Source: Vitrella brassicaformis (taxonomy: Eukaryota; Sar; Vitrellaceae). From it: a stretch of 44,727 bases of DNA. Below are positions 23,640 to 34,874 of the stretch, piece after piece (the first letter of the stretch is position 1; each line of letters opens with the position of its first letter). The notes under the pieces were generated by a model. That model worked only from the letters and a program-made list of their open reading frames with translations. It ran no database searches and was not told the origin of the DNA. Both the position numbers and the translations under genes were made by a program. The DNA lies in assembly GCA_001179505.1 (NCBI GenBank), contig CDMY01000602.1:1-44727 (forward strand), in the 5' to 3' direction.

Positions 23640-23860
23640 TTACGAGCGGGTCTCTCTCCTGACATCATGCAGCTTCCCCACCCCGCCATCAGCCGCGTGT
23701 GCATTTACCAAATACTCTTGCCCCGTGGCTCCTCCTGCTGCATTTGTGCACCAGCGTCTCTCCTTGTGTCCATTGACCAGCCTCGTTGCACCAGCACGTC
23801 CATGGCAATGAGGTTGAAGTAGCGGCCACTGCATCTTCCTGCTCAGGACGATGGCCGCCG
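23640..23860 (-). pseudogene. Nuclease-like family, C-terminal remnant in left arm
   Basis: The minus strand retains, in two frames, GRYFNLIAMDVLVQRG, VNGHKERRWCTNAAGG, and EYLVNAHAADGGVGKLHDV. These match DRYFNLIAMEAPVHRG, VNGHGERRQCT and EYLIDTHADDGGVGRLHAI near the end of the intact copy (34270-34510). The nuclease-like core is absent and the frame is broken between the pieces. A sister remnant lies in the right arm, so decay largely preceded the inverted duplication. Confidence 0.7.
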
Positions 23861-24529
23861 GGGAGGGGCGGCCGAGGCGGCAGGCTTGCTTCGCTTCTGC
23901 CTGCCCACTGCAAGCACCACAAACAGACAGACAGACAGACAGTGGAAGGCGCGAGGGGCGGACAGCATCACCATCATCGCCAGAGGCCAGATCAAAGAGC
24001 ACATCCAACCACCTCATGAAGAGAGGGAATGGCATATCCCGGCATTCATGCCTCAGATCCCTCCTGCTGCCTCTGATCTTCGCAGCTTTCGGTGCAGAGA
24101 CCCATTGGCTGGCTGCAGCAGATCGCAATGGATGGCGGCGGCCTGCTGAATGAATGCAGCTGCGGGAGAGCCGTACATAATGATGGCCAGCGGGATAGCC
24201 CCAGGGCTGATGCACGAGGCAGATCATGCTGCGGAGAGGGAAGAAGGCAGTGCGGCAAAGTGGCCCATTCATGGGATGACGACATCTCCTCAGTCGGCCG
24301 CTGCAGAGCTGCATTTCGGCCTCCTGTAATGAATATTTGGCGCCGTTGTCGATCTTTGGCGCACAGCTCGCAATTCCGTGAAACGATCCTTGGGCACTCG
24401 TTGCCGAGTGCATTGAAGACAACTCGTGTGGTTCTGACCCGATTACCTGGAGCGTTGGGTGACAGGGGGACCACGAGATGCCGCCGGATGGATCCTGACC
24501 CTCTTGGCCTGCCCTCCCGACCTCTGAGG

Positions 24530-25041
24530 TCAGACGCACGAGACGACTGCGGTGATCAGAGCCCGCCCAGTCACAGGCCACTCCTCTCGGGGGGGGTCTG
24601 ACCAGTCCGATGAAAGTGCGCCAGTGCGAGTAATCGGACGGCACAGTGCGGGAGCTGGTGAAGCGGTCCGTTCGCCAGCGATGCCCTCACTATAAACGAA
24701 GTCCAGGACCTGCACCGCCACCCCACACGAGGTGGTGACCTCCCCCTCTCTCTCGGCTACACCGCACCATGAAGGTACACACAGCACAGCAGCCGACACG
24801 ACACTTGAATGCACGAGACCAAACATGTGCTCATGTCGTTGTGTGTGTACTTGCTGCTGATGCAGACTGCCGGCATTGCCAAGGCGACAGGCAGCCGCGG
24901 AATTATGCAGCTCACTCTCAGCTGGTCATCGCCCAAGAAGACCAAGAAGTCCCCCCGCGACCACTGATGGGCAAGGGAGAGAGAGGAAGGGATGGCGATG
25001 TCGCTGAGCCGCTCCCCTGACGAGTCTCGCGACCCCTCCAA
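24530..25041 (-). CDS. Conserved unknown reading frame, left-arm copy
   Basis: Two minus-strand segments keep open frames in both arms. First, from ATG 25041: MEGSRDSSGERLSDIAIPS then HQWSRGDFLVFLGDDQLRV and RLPVALAMPAVCI. Second, near 24790-24650: CGVAEREGEVTTSCGVAVQV then LDFVYSEGIAGERTASPAP. Retention of frame despite base changes suggests coding, but I recognise no family, and the splice border between the segments (near 24860) is not clear. The right-arm copy is at 39845-40330. Confidence 0.35.
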
Positions 25042-25538
25042 TCAGCTGACCAACACAACACAACAGCCAACCACTCTGGTGCCACTGGGCACCACCACGT
25101 GACCCCTGCCATGCCATCCATCAGGGCCCTGACTGCATGTGTGCCGTGTATCCTGTGGGCCCTCTGTGAGCGCATGTGTGTGTGTGTGTGTGTGTGTGTC
25201 AGGTCGCCACTGAGGTGTCGGCAGTCGGGCTGTTGGTGAGCGACGTTCATTGCCAAGAGGCAAATCAACCATTGTCATTCAAAGGCATTTATTGGGTGGA
25301 GGGTGTGAATGAGCACTGGTCTATCTTTTGGTGTGGTTGTATGTGATGTGTGTGTGCAGAAGGGTGTTGAGAAGGACCATAGCTGCCGTCCGTCGGCAAA
25401 TTATACATATTGCCAGGCAGCTGGATGATGGTTGCCCGCTGACGGACTCCGGCGTGGTGGACGGCTCGACGATTCATGTCATCCTGCGGCTCAAGAGGTG
25501 ACAGACCGAAGGCTAGATGGAGAGGGAGGGAGGAAGCG

Positions 25539-25593
25539 AGGAGAATGATGCATGCCAGGATAGTTTGCAAGGCATGCATGCATCATTCTTCTC
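25539..25593 (+). repeat. Imperfect hairpin
   Basis: GAGAATGATGCATGCC (left) and GGCATGCATGCATCATTC (right) are complementary, with one extra ATGC unit in the right arm and a loop of 14 nt. It lies at the faded inner end of the left arm of the inverted duplication. There is no T-run, so I do not call it a terminator. Confidence 0.7.
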
Positions 25594-25962
25594 GACTGAC
25601 TCACCGCACCGCCCCTCTCGGACTTGTTTGTTTTGTGGCTGACGAACGGGGGATTGGCTGGGCGGCTCGCGTGCGGCTTAGCTACCCTCTTATCCTGCAT
25701 GCTACGCGCTGTGCTGTGCCGTGATTGGGTGTTCTATTAGCTAGTGCACTCCCTGCACTGTGGTCCATCCACCTAAAGGGACGGGCGTCGATGTTGGGTT
25801 TAGGTGGTCGTGTGGGTAGGAGGCCGCGCGTGGCGGTGCTGCATGGCATATGCAGGAGTGTGTGGACCACTTTTTGCATAGCAGGGTTTTGCTACCAGGG
25901 TTTGTGCGCGCTTTGCTTGCAGGCGAAAGGAATAAGCTGCTTCCAGATCCGTCTCTTCGCCC

Positions 25963-26582
25963 ATGATGAACCTCTTGGCGCCCATGTTGAAGATGCTGTG
26001 TGGAGCTCCCGGGGTGGCCGCCATGGACAGCCGGATCTCTTGTCGCGTCACTCTGGCCTTGCTGGCCGTTATGGTGCCCTGGTTGACTGCGCACTCGCCA
26101 TCGACAGGACGCAGCAACACGCTGGTGGGTGGAGATAGATGCCGGGGGATTTTGGGAGAAGGCGTGAACGCATCGCATGGCATGTGTCTGTGGAGCCCTC
26201 ACCTCTTGGTTCGTGTTTGTTCTGTGTGTGTCTGTCGATCTGCAGGTTGGCGCCGGCGCCGCATTCCTTCGCCCCTCTGTCCGCACTCTGCCTTCTGTGG
26301 CACGGTGGCACCGTGGGATCAGTCAGCCCCCTTACCTGCTGCGCAGCATTCAGAGGGCCGCCTCGACGAGTTCCGGCGGACGCCAAGGTGGGAGCGCTGT
26401 GCAGAGAGGTCAAGGCGTTGCCTCGCTACCCAGCTGGGTACATCAACCCAGGAAACGTCCTTCTGCAGAACCAATCCATCAGCGTTGCCGACACTGTGGC
26501 TGAAGCGTTCAAGAATGTGGGCGACTGCGGCCGCAATCCGATACGCTTCTTCATCAAGCGAGCGCCAAGTGAGACGAAATAA
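25963..26582 (+). CDS. Small putative secreted or organelle-targeted protein, structure uncertain
   Basis: Exon 1 (25963-26124) begins MMNLLAPMLKMLCGAP and contains a hydrophobic stretch VTLALLAVMVPWL like a signal sequence; it ends at a GTGGGT donor. After an AG at 26245 the phase-0 frame reads an Arg/Ser-rich stretch (RPSVRTLPSVARWHRGISQ) like a transit peptide, ending at a stop near 26503. However, the most protein-like segment, LPRYPAGYINPGNVLLQNQ to FFIKRAPSETK and TAA at 26580-26582, is in another frame. The two could be joined only by a 19-nt intron (26393-26411) or by an indel. No family recognised. Neighbours: left arm upstream, EF2 far downstream and convergent. Confidence 0.35.
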
Positions 26583-26887
26583 ATGGGAAGATCGAAAGCT
26601 ACACCTATGGGCTGGATGGGCACATGGTCTCTCCCTGTATGTGTGTTGTGGCGTGGTTTGTTTCAGGGCCTGTTCGATGGGCGCTCCTTTTCCCTATCGG
26701 TCTGCCCGTTCCCATATACGACTAGTCGCCCGACATACATACCGTGCCCCGGGGCCGTCCGAGAGCACATTCATTCAAGAGGTCTTGCGGGCAGCCGCCA
26801 CCGATAACCAGCCAACGACACGTGCGTCGATTGATGACTCCTGCCTGCTATCTGTTCCTGTTGCCATATGGTGTGTTGTGGGCGGTA

Positions 26888-26937
26888 GACTGTTGGGCAG
26901 CGACTGTTGGGCAGTGGGCAGCGACTGTTGGGTAGCG
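26888..26937 (+). repeat. Short tandem repeat, unit GACTGTTGGGCAGC
   Basis: Three copies of GACTGTTGGG(C/T)AG(C/T), the last two separated by GGGCAGC. No gene context. Confidence 0.8.
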
Positions 26938-28388
26938 AGAGAGACTGTCCGCCACCGATGGATGCATCAGCGCAGCACGGCTGCATCTCTGTGCGTCGGG
27001 GTGATCTGATCATTCGACTACCACACCCACCACACTTGCGACGTATTTGTTGTCTGCGAAGCGTTTGCTGCATTTCATATGTACAGTAGGGTGTTTGCCC
27101 TTTGAGACGTAGGGTGAGACAAGCGTCGTTTCATTCGTTGTGTCAGGTGTGTGACGCGTACTGTGTATAATATGAGCGTGTGAACAAGTGTTGCTCGGCA
27201 ACAAACGATTGGTTGCCCCGAAAACAAACAGGCAATCGAATTTTCCGTGGCCAAGGCAGGTACGTGCGTGCTGCTAAATCGACCGCCGCTTCTTTGTGTG
27301 CTTTTTCCGTGAGCCGAAGCGCCAGCACACGGATATCCTCCCCAGCCCAGCCAGCCGTCATTGCATCGTGCTGCCCCGTAGTAGTCGAACTGATGAGTAC
27401 ATGTTGCCATGGACGGATGGTGCGTGCCAGGATGTGATCCACGGCGCAACTATGGCTGGCCTGCCTCCCTGTCTGTCTGTCTGCTGGGATGAACGAACGG
27501 ATGGATGGATGGATGGCGTGACAGAGTGACCGAGAATGCTTGGATGGGTGACCGATGAAGCTGGTTGCTGCCTGTACACTCCACATCACACGATGCGGCG
27601 TCTGTTCATTCACACACAATCCATTCATCCCCTCAGTGGACTCTATTCACTCGTCATTCGTCCATCACACACACACACATACACACACATAACCCGGCTG
27701 GACAGCCACACACGAACACCCACACGCAATACACGCACAAATACACTCACACACACATAGCTGTCCCATCAAGAAGCGCCGAGCCCCCACCGGCTGCACA
27801 GCACCGCACCCGACACGGCCGGCATGCGGCAGACAGAGAGAGAGAGAGAGAGATACAGGCGCACACACGACAGATACATAATACACACCACTCCAACGCA
27901 CACGACACGATATGACCATACACCCACCCCCACGACAGACATTCCATTCAACACACGCATACACACAGCCTGTTCGTTCTGACTTCAACAAAAGGGATTG
28001 GCTCGCAGATCCTCTCCGGCTACCTAGGTAGCTCACGCACACGCACACACGCACACACACACATGCGGTGGGACAGACAGATCTATCACGCCACGGACTC
28101 ACAGAGAGAGACAGAAGACAGCAGCCAGCTGGGAGGCAGGGAGGGGAGTGCACTATACCAGTCAAAAGTACATTCACTGATAGAGACACCGACACACTCA
28201 CACACACACTGTCAGCCTGCCTGCCTGTCTGCCACTTCCCCTGTGTGTGTGTAGACATGTCACGTACGCCAACCAACCAAGAGAAAGGAAGACCTTTCCT
28301 ACGACACCAATCAATCAGGCGCACCCACACCCACAGAAAAACACACCTATACATAACATACAAGGAAAACACCCACACATTGCCATTG

Positions 28389-28420
28389 CACACACCCACA
28401 CCCACACCCACACCCACACA
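28389..28420 (+). repeat. Hexanucleotide tract (CACACC)n
   Basis: About five CACACC units in the 3' flank of EF2; on the EF2 strand it reads GGTGTG, a telomere-like but short G-rich repeat. Confidence 0.8.
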
Positions 28421-28639
28421 GCTGGCTGGCGAGACAGTGGCGAGACGACCCCGGCAGCCAGTATGACACCTGGCCATGTAACATATACCGTTGATTGGGC
28501 CATGCATACCGTCAGCCACAAGATGCATTACACACACACACACAGCTGAAACCCCTTCCACCCATCCCTCCCCGCCACCACACACAGCGCTTACACACAC
28601 ATAGGCACGCAGCCAGGAGGGCCTCTGTCTGTCGCTCAA

Positions 28640-29375
28640 TCAGAGCTTGTCGAGGAAGTTGTCGAGTGATGGTATGTCCTCTTTGAGATTCTTGCGCCTC
28701 CGGATGGCCTTGACGAGCTCCTCGGTCTTGCCGCCCTTCTCGAGGGGGTCGCCCTGGACCACCGCCCAGTGATCGAACACACACTGGGGGAACGCCTTGC
28801 CGCCCGTCGCCAAACGCAGATCCGTTGTGAACCCTGCACACCACACCATAAGATGACACACACTCATCTCATCTATCGCCCGCAGGCAATGGGGTGATAT
28901 ATATACCATGTATATGTGTGTGTGTGTGTGCGTGTGCGTGTGCGTGTGTCCGACCGAATGACTTGGCAACGGGCAGGTGCGCCTTGACGTTGACGAGTGG
29001 CGTCCCCTCCTTCTGTAGCTCAGAGATGACGTGGCCGCGGCGCTGGTTGAGGGTGCTGTAGATGCCGCCCACCTCAGCCTGATTGATTCATGGAGAGAAG
29101 AAATGCAGCCATGAAGCCACTGAGTGAGCCACAGGCAGGCAGGCAGGCAGGCCTGTGTGTATGTGTGTACCTACCTGTGTGCAGGTGATGTCGACGAGGA
29201 AGATGGGCTCCAGCAGCCGCGGGGCCGCCAGCATCTCAGCGGCGTAGCACACACGACGCATCGCGGGCACAATCTGACCGCCGCCCCTGTATGTCACACA
29301 CACACACACACACACAAGGGCGAGAGAAAGGTGCGTGCACCGCGCCAGCCATTGATTGGGACATGTGTGTCTATA

Positions 29376-29412
<37 letters not shown>

Positions 29413-29821
29413 ACAGACACACCTGTGTGGGGCGTCTGAGTGTATCTTTGCATCCAGGATATTGAACCGGACGCCCCGCACAGTCTCCTCGCACAGGACG
29501 CCATCCTTGGTGGCCCACTGCAGGCCGCTGGCGCAGTGGTCCTTGATCTCGTTCATATACTGGACACCTGCACACACAGACAGACAGACAGACAGACACA
29601 AAGATGGAGGGAGTGAGAGAGAAAGAGGGCAGGGTATGTGTGTGTGAATGCGTGCCTGTGGTCTTGTCAATGAGGACGTTTGGTCCGGTGGTCTCGGGCC
29701 CGAAACACCATATTTTGAGGCCATCGTTCTTGTCCTGACACCAACACGACAGACAGACAGACAGACAGACAGTGGCAATGTTGGCTGATGTGCCGGTCGT
29801 CCAGGCCGTCTCTGTCTCTCT

Positions 29822-29853
<32 letters not shown>

Positions 29854-30064
29854 TGAGGGCGTTGGATTGGCTACCCAGTTGTACTTCTCCGTAAGGACCC
29901 TTGCCCGCTCTTTGGGGTCGTCGCGCGCCGTGATGATGCCCTTGTCGATGTCGTCAGCCAATCCATCCGGAAATGGCTCAGCCTGCAAGCACACACACAC
30001 ACACACAGACACAGAGGAATAGAGAGACCCGCTGTTAGCCGTTCTGTCCTGTTGCTGCCACGGT

Positions 30065-30095
<31 letters not shown>

Positions 30096-32880
30096 GCTAC
30101 CGTGCAGAAGAGTCGGTTTAGTTTGTTGGCTGATTTGGCCAGGCACACCTGGGATGAGCTCTGGGACACCGTCTCGCGGTAGGACACGATGGGGTCCGAC
30201 ACGTCGATGTCGATCTGGGCGTACTCCTCCCTCAGGTCCTTGATGCAGATCTCAATGTGCAGATCACCGCAACCTAACAACCAACACAGCGGTGTGTGTG
30301 TGTGTGTGCGTGTGTGTGTCGGTACTTACCTGCGACGATGTGCTCGCCGGATTCCTCAGTTGTGCAGACGACGAGCGGGTCCGACTTGGAGAGGCGCCTG
30401 AGGCCCTCAACCAGCTTGGGAAGCTCCTTTGGGTCTTTGGGCTTGACGGCCACGCGCACCACAGGCGACACGCTGTACTTCATGTCGGTGACGTTGTGCG
30501 CCTGATCCCATGTGGTGATCGTCCCCGACTTGAGAAGGTACCTATTGTGCGTCATCCATCGAGACGGCCAGGTGTCTGTGGGTGTCTGTCTGTCTGTGTG
30601 TGGGGTGTTTGCTGGCCTACTGGTCGACTCCGACAAGGGCGACTGTATTGCCGCACGGAACATCCTCCACCTGTCCATCAGCATAACACATAACATGTGT
30701 CACCGCGTCTCGTCTACTTGTGTATGTGTGTGGCTGACCCTGTGGAATTTGTTGCCCATCATGAGCACAGTTCGCTGAATGTTTTTGACCGTCACGTCCT
30801 CCTTGCCGCCCGGCACGTAGTGCGGCCCCTGGATGCGCACCTTCTGGCCCGTCGCAATCGTGCCCGAAAACACCCGACCGAACGCATAGAAGCGGCCCTT
30901 CTCGTTGGCTGGCACCATCTTAGACACGTACATCATCAAGGGGCCGTTCGGGTCACAATTCCTGCACACACACACACACACACACACACATGGATGCACC
31001 CACCCCTCCGCCACCCTCTGTGTGTGTGTGTGTGTGTGTGTGCGGACTACCTGATGGCGTTGGCGGCTTCGTCGTCCATAGGCCCCTCATAGAGGCTGGC
31101 CACGCGGTACCGCTGCGCCTCGACTGGCGAGGGCAGGTGCGCGACGATCATGTTGAGCAGTGTGTCGCCCGCACTGAGCCACTCCTGCATCACACACTTC
31201 AGCAACGCCTTGCCCGTCTTCTCCTTGTCGGCCGCTGCATATCACACACACACACAGGGAGGGAGGGAGGGAGGGCTTAAGGTGAGGAGGGTACAGTCGG
31301 GTGCGGTGTGATGTGATACATACCTTTGAGGACGACCCCCATGTTCTCGAGGAACTTGGTGTACTTCTCCTTGTCGTCAGTCATGATACTGGTGGGTGCC
31401 GCCGGATCACACACGCACACACACACACACACAGAGGGAGAGAGAGAGAGAGAGGAGTTGCTGGCCTGCCTGTGTTGCGCATTTGATCAGGAAGACGCCT
31501 ACCTGGTGAAGACTTGGCAGATGGGGTCCATAATGAGCTCACAGAATCCGCGGCGGCTCTCATTGTCGGCAGTCCTGGACCACCTCTTTGTCCGGGGATT
31601 GAAGTAGTTGTCGCCCCACAAACGCTGTAATACGCACACACATGCTGGTCGTGGGCTGCTCCTCTGATCACTGCCTGCCTGCCTGCCTACCTGCATCATC
31701 TTGTCCTTCTCGACGCCGTACTTTTTGGCGTAGATCCTGGCGAACACGTCAATCGTGAAGGCCCACCCCTGCAGACCTGACCCAAAGCTCACGGTACCCT
31801 GCCACACACACACACACACGTGGTGGGTCGGTTGTTTGGTCGGGGTGTGTGTGTGTGTGTGTGCGTGTGTGTGTTGTACAGACCTGCTCAGGGTAGATCT
31901 GGGCGTCGCCCATGAAATCATCATTGTAGGTGGCGATGACCACATTGACGCTCTCTATCGCACGCTTAAACTTCTGCACAACACACACACACACACACAC
32001 ACAGGGAGGCGTTCAGCCAACAGTCGTGTGCTTGCTTGTGCCCCCGCTCCACTGCCCCATTGCCTGCCTGTCTGCCTGCCTGTACGTGTGTGCGGCCTTC
32101 AGATACCTGGTAGATGTCCTCTCCGTCCATCTGCAGCTCGAGGATTGCCCTGTCGACCTTGTTGACGTGCAGCACCGGGCGGACCCGCTCCTGCAGTGCC
32201 TGACGCAGCACCGTCTCGGTCTGGGCGCAGACGCCCTCAACGGTGTCCACCACCACCAACGCACCGTCCGTCACACGCAACGCCGCCGTCACCTCGGACG
32301 AAAAATCCACGTGGCCCGGCGAGTCGATCAAACTGCTCACATGGATGGCAAACACACACACACACACACATGGATGGATGGATGTGCTGTCTTGAGACTC
32401 ACGTGTGTGGCTGTGCTGTGTGTGTATAGTTTACTTGATGAGGAACGGCTGTTGGCCCTTGTCGTCCTCCAAGTCCGCCTCGAAGTAGAGTGAGATGCCG
32501 GTTGACTTGATGGTGATGCACCGCTCCTGCTCGTCCTGTCGGACGTCGGTGAAGCGGACGTCGCCAGCCGCCCTCGACGCGATGATGCCGGCCTTGCTCA
32601 CCAAAGAGTCGGTGAGGGTCGACTTGCCGTGGTCAACACTGATGATTGAGGCAGCACAACAGTGGTCATCATGATTCTGTGTGTGTGTGTGTGTGTGGAT
32701 GGCTGGCTGCCTGCGTTGGTGGTTTCCTTACTGTGCGATGACAGACAGGCAGCGAACGTTCTTGGGCCTGTCCATGATCTCCCTAATCTGATCCACTGTG
32801 AAGTTCACCTAAACACACGTCATGCAGAGAGAGGTGATTGACACAATGTGTGTGTGTGTGTTGGCAAGAGAGCTTACCAT
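28640..32880 (-). CDS. EEF2: Translation elongation factor 2 (EF-2)
   Basis: This GTPase drives ribosome translocation in the cytosol. Nineteen exons (5' to 3'): 32880-32878, 32808-32732, 32638-32435, 32332-32107, 31973-31884, 31798-31691, 31624-31503, 31388-31324, 31234-31051, 30961-30739, 30670-30621, 30541-30330, 30273-30101, 29982-29875, 29734-29656, 29567-29423, 29286-29175, 29078-28955, 28833-28640, giving 832 residues (family about 840). Exon 1 is just the ATG codon; exon 2 resumes [15 protein letters not shown]. Landmarks: P-loop AHVDHGKST (about 25-33), DSPGH (about 98), NKVD (about 152), [40 protein letters not shown], the diphthamide-site context [11 protein letters not shown] (about 690), and C-terminal DNFLDKL. 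Intron 15 uses a GC donor (29655-29654). Divergent from the intact nuclease-like gene. Confidence 0.95.
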
Positions 32881-33252
32881 CGTCACTGGTGCGCAGGGAT
32901 CACAAGCACAGTCGACAAAAAACAGACGAGAAAAGACGAGTGCTACTGTCGCGGTTATGCAAGCTCTTCTCTCGACAAAACGACAAAGACAGAAGCCAAG
33001 ATGGGACAGAACGGCAAAAAAAAACGCGATCTCTCTCTCCTGTCATGTCTAAGCTCGCACTCATTTGCCGATCGCTTTTTGTCCAGGCCTTTTCCCATTG
33101 CAGGTGCGTCAGGGGGCGGCCAGGCTTGCTCATCTGAACAGTAGTGGTGCGGGGTCTTGAACTTCACACCCTGGTCCTCGTCTCGTAAATCTCGCCTCTC
33201 CCAGGATCTCTCCAAACTATTCGACTCGACTCTGAAGACTCCCGCCTCCAGC
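32881..33252. promoter_or_regulatory. Shared 5' region of EF2 and the intact nuclease-like gene
   Basis: 372 bp separate the start codons. The region has A-runs (33016-33024) but no clear TATA box. An upstream in-frame extension of the nuclease-like ORF to 33157 lacks an ATG (it opens at TTG), so the start at 33253 is preferred. Confidence 0.35.
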
Positions 33253-34536
33253 ATGCCCCTCTCGCGTCGCTTCTCGTCGTGGCGCCTGTCTTCTCATCTC
33301 CATCGGCGAGTGGTGGCTGTCTTGCCGACGCAAGCGGGCGTCGCTTCCGCCTCTCGCCATCAATATCTGCTGGGTTCCTACCGGTTTACTGCGCTCGGCG
33401 CCAGCACGGCCCTCCCTCTCTTCACCACTCCATTGCAGCAGCAGCAGCAGCAGCACCGCCGCCTCTTCACAAGCACCGACCATGACGTCCTCTTGCAGCG
33501 GTGGCAGAAGAGGCAACGGAGGCTCATCAGCAACTCGGGTGTGCAGTGTGTGATGGATCTGCTGAGGCGACGGTTTGTTGTAGAGAGGACCTATGAGATG
33601 GCCCATGCGGACCTCGCTGTCCGGCCCTTTGGTGTGGGTGAAGATCTGTGGCTACCGGTGCAAGTCAAGACATGCGGGGAGAAGACCAACTACGGCTTTT
33701 GGTTCTTTAATGGTGTTCACCAATATCCCGGCATGGCGGTCGTCTGTGTGGCTCTTTCGGACTTCCGCATCTGGTGCTACAGCGGATCCATACTGCAGCA
33801 GAGGGGTGGATGTGGGAAACTCACTGTGTGTGAGAATGGCAAGTGGGACCATGAGAGCTTCCGGTGCTCCACAGAGCTTGATGGGCCGGCATCTCTGTCG
33901 CACAAGCTGCTGCTGGCCTATCAGGACCGTTTCTTCATCAAGGACTCGCTGACGAATGTCACGAAGCGGCGCACAGAGACCAGCCGGAAGGGCGAGGCAT
34001 CCATTGCCGCGTGGGCCCCGCTGCTGTATGCTGCTGGTGTGGAGGTCCGTCAGGAGCTCATCTACGAGAGCACACCTGTTGATTCCGTCTGGCGGTGGAA
34101 TGGGAAGAAATTCCTCATTCAGCACAAACTGGCGCCCCTTCACTCCGGCAACAACAACGGCTCATATTGCGTCGTTCTTCGCAAGGGCGCCGGCAAGAAA
34201 GAAGGGCGCCGCATCTTTCAGCTGTACGATGGGGATGACTTTGATTTGCTCGCCGTCTCGCTGCCTGGTGATCGCTACTTCAATCTCATTGCCATGGAGG
34301 CGCCGGTGCACCGGGGGGTGGTGAACGGACACGGGGAGAGACGTCAGTGCACGAGCGCAACAGTTATGTTATGGACCCCAGAGGCAGAGGCCATGCAGAG
34401 AGTCAGGGAGGAGAAGCGAGGCAGGGGCGGCAGGGCTGACTTTTGGGCGAATGAGTATCTGATTGACACACATGCAGATGATGGCGGGGTGGGGAGGCTG
34501 CATGCTATCCTTGAGGGTGCCAAATGCTCGACATGA
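33253..34536 (+). CDS. PD-(D/E)XK-nuclease-like protein, intact copy, organelle-type leader
   Basis: Intronless, 427 residues from ATG 33253 to TGA 34534-34536, unlike its intron-rich neighbours. Residues 1 to about 75 are Arg/Ser-rich with a poly-Gln run and RRLFTST, resembling a mitochondrial or plastid targeting leader. The core reads NSGVQCVMDLLRRRFVVER (helix), AHADLAVRPFGV and WLPVQVKTC: candidate metal-binding Asp120, Gln137 and Lys139, the D...QxK pattern of PD-(D/E)XK enzymes such as VQVKT-type endonucleases. The C-terminal half (WRWNGKKFLIQHK, LYDGDDFDLLAVSLPGDRYF, EYLIDTHADDGGVGRLHAI) is conserved in the other copies but unknown to me. Copies: 1471-2661 (stop codon), 23640-23860 and 41040-41240 (remnants). 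Family assignment is by motif, not by search. Confidence 0.65.
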   Translation: MPLSRRFSSWRLSSHLHRRVVAVLPTQAGVASASRHQYLLGSYRFTALGASTALPLFTTPLQQQQQQHRRLFTSTDHDVLLQRWQKRQRRLISNSGVQCVMDLLRRRFVVERTYEMAHADLAVRPFGVGEDLWLPVQVKTCGEKTNYGFWFFNGVHQYPGMAVVCVALSDFRIWCYSGSILQQRGGCGKLTVCENGKWDHESFRCSTELDGPASLSHKLLLAYQDRFFIKDSLTNVTKRRTETSRKGEASIAAWAPLLYAAGVEVRQELIYESTPVDSVWRWNGKKFLIQHKLAPLHSGNNNGSYCVVLRKGAGKKEGRRIFQLYDGDDFDLLAVSLPGDRYFNLIAMEAPVHRGVVNGHGERRQCTSATVMLWTPEAEAMQRVREEKRGRGGRADFWANEYLIDTHADDGGVGRLHAILEGAKCST

Positions 34537-34874
34537 CATTGTTTCTGGTGCTGAGTGCCTGGAGTCACGTGACACATCCCGGTGTCTGTCACGTGTACAG
34601 CGTACATCTTGGCGTGTGTGCAGGTGTGATGCATACAGACGTGCGACACAAGTTGATGCCATGATATCGATGTCCGTCCGTCCGCATGAATTCAATGGAT
34701 ATGTACAACCAACCAGCACTACACACGACACACACATACAGCACACTGACAACCACTGAAAAACAACCCACACCTTTGCTGCTCGGCGGACTAATTAACT
34801 GGCAGACGCACACGTCCACACACACACTCACACGCGGCCCCTCTTCTTCTCTCCCCGCCCAGCCCATCCTGTGG

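Larger units (their letters stand above)
20237..25590 (+). repeat. Left arm of large inverted duplication
   Basis: The arm matches the reverse complement of 39.6-44.37 kb in order. Anchors (left to right arm): 20240-20430 to 44370-44140; 20439-20640 to 44130-43910; 20690-20970 to 43870-43590; 21374-22270 to 43575-42690; 22860-23270 to 42075-41680; 23640-24600 to 41240-40290; 24600-25060 to 40290-39840; 25060-25320 to 39840-39590. Similarity fades beyond 25320, with only faint matches near 25500-25590. The arms have diverged by substitutions, microsatellite length changes and short indels, so this is an old duplication rather than an assembly mirror. Confidence 0.85.
26583..28639. other. Intergenic, CA/GT-rich; no gene supported
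   Basis: This 2-kb stretch between two convergent genes holds short tandem repeats (see 26888-26937 and 28389-28420), (GA)n at 27832-27852, CA runs and scattered TGGA repeats. A 161-residue minus frame at 27143-27628 has no supporting signals. The 3' UTR of EF2 must lie at its right end. Confidence 0.5.

Noticed and set aside
27143-27628. 161-residue minus-strand reading frame
   Set aside because: It has no recognisable domain, no homologue in the window and no splice context; part of it translates simple repeats.
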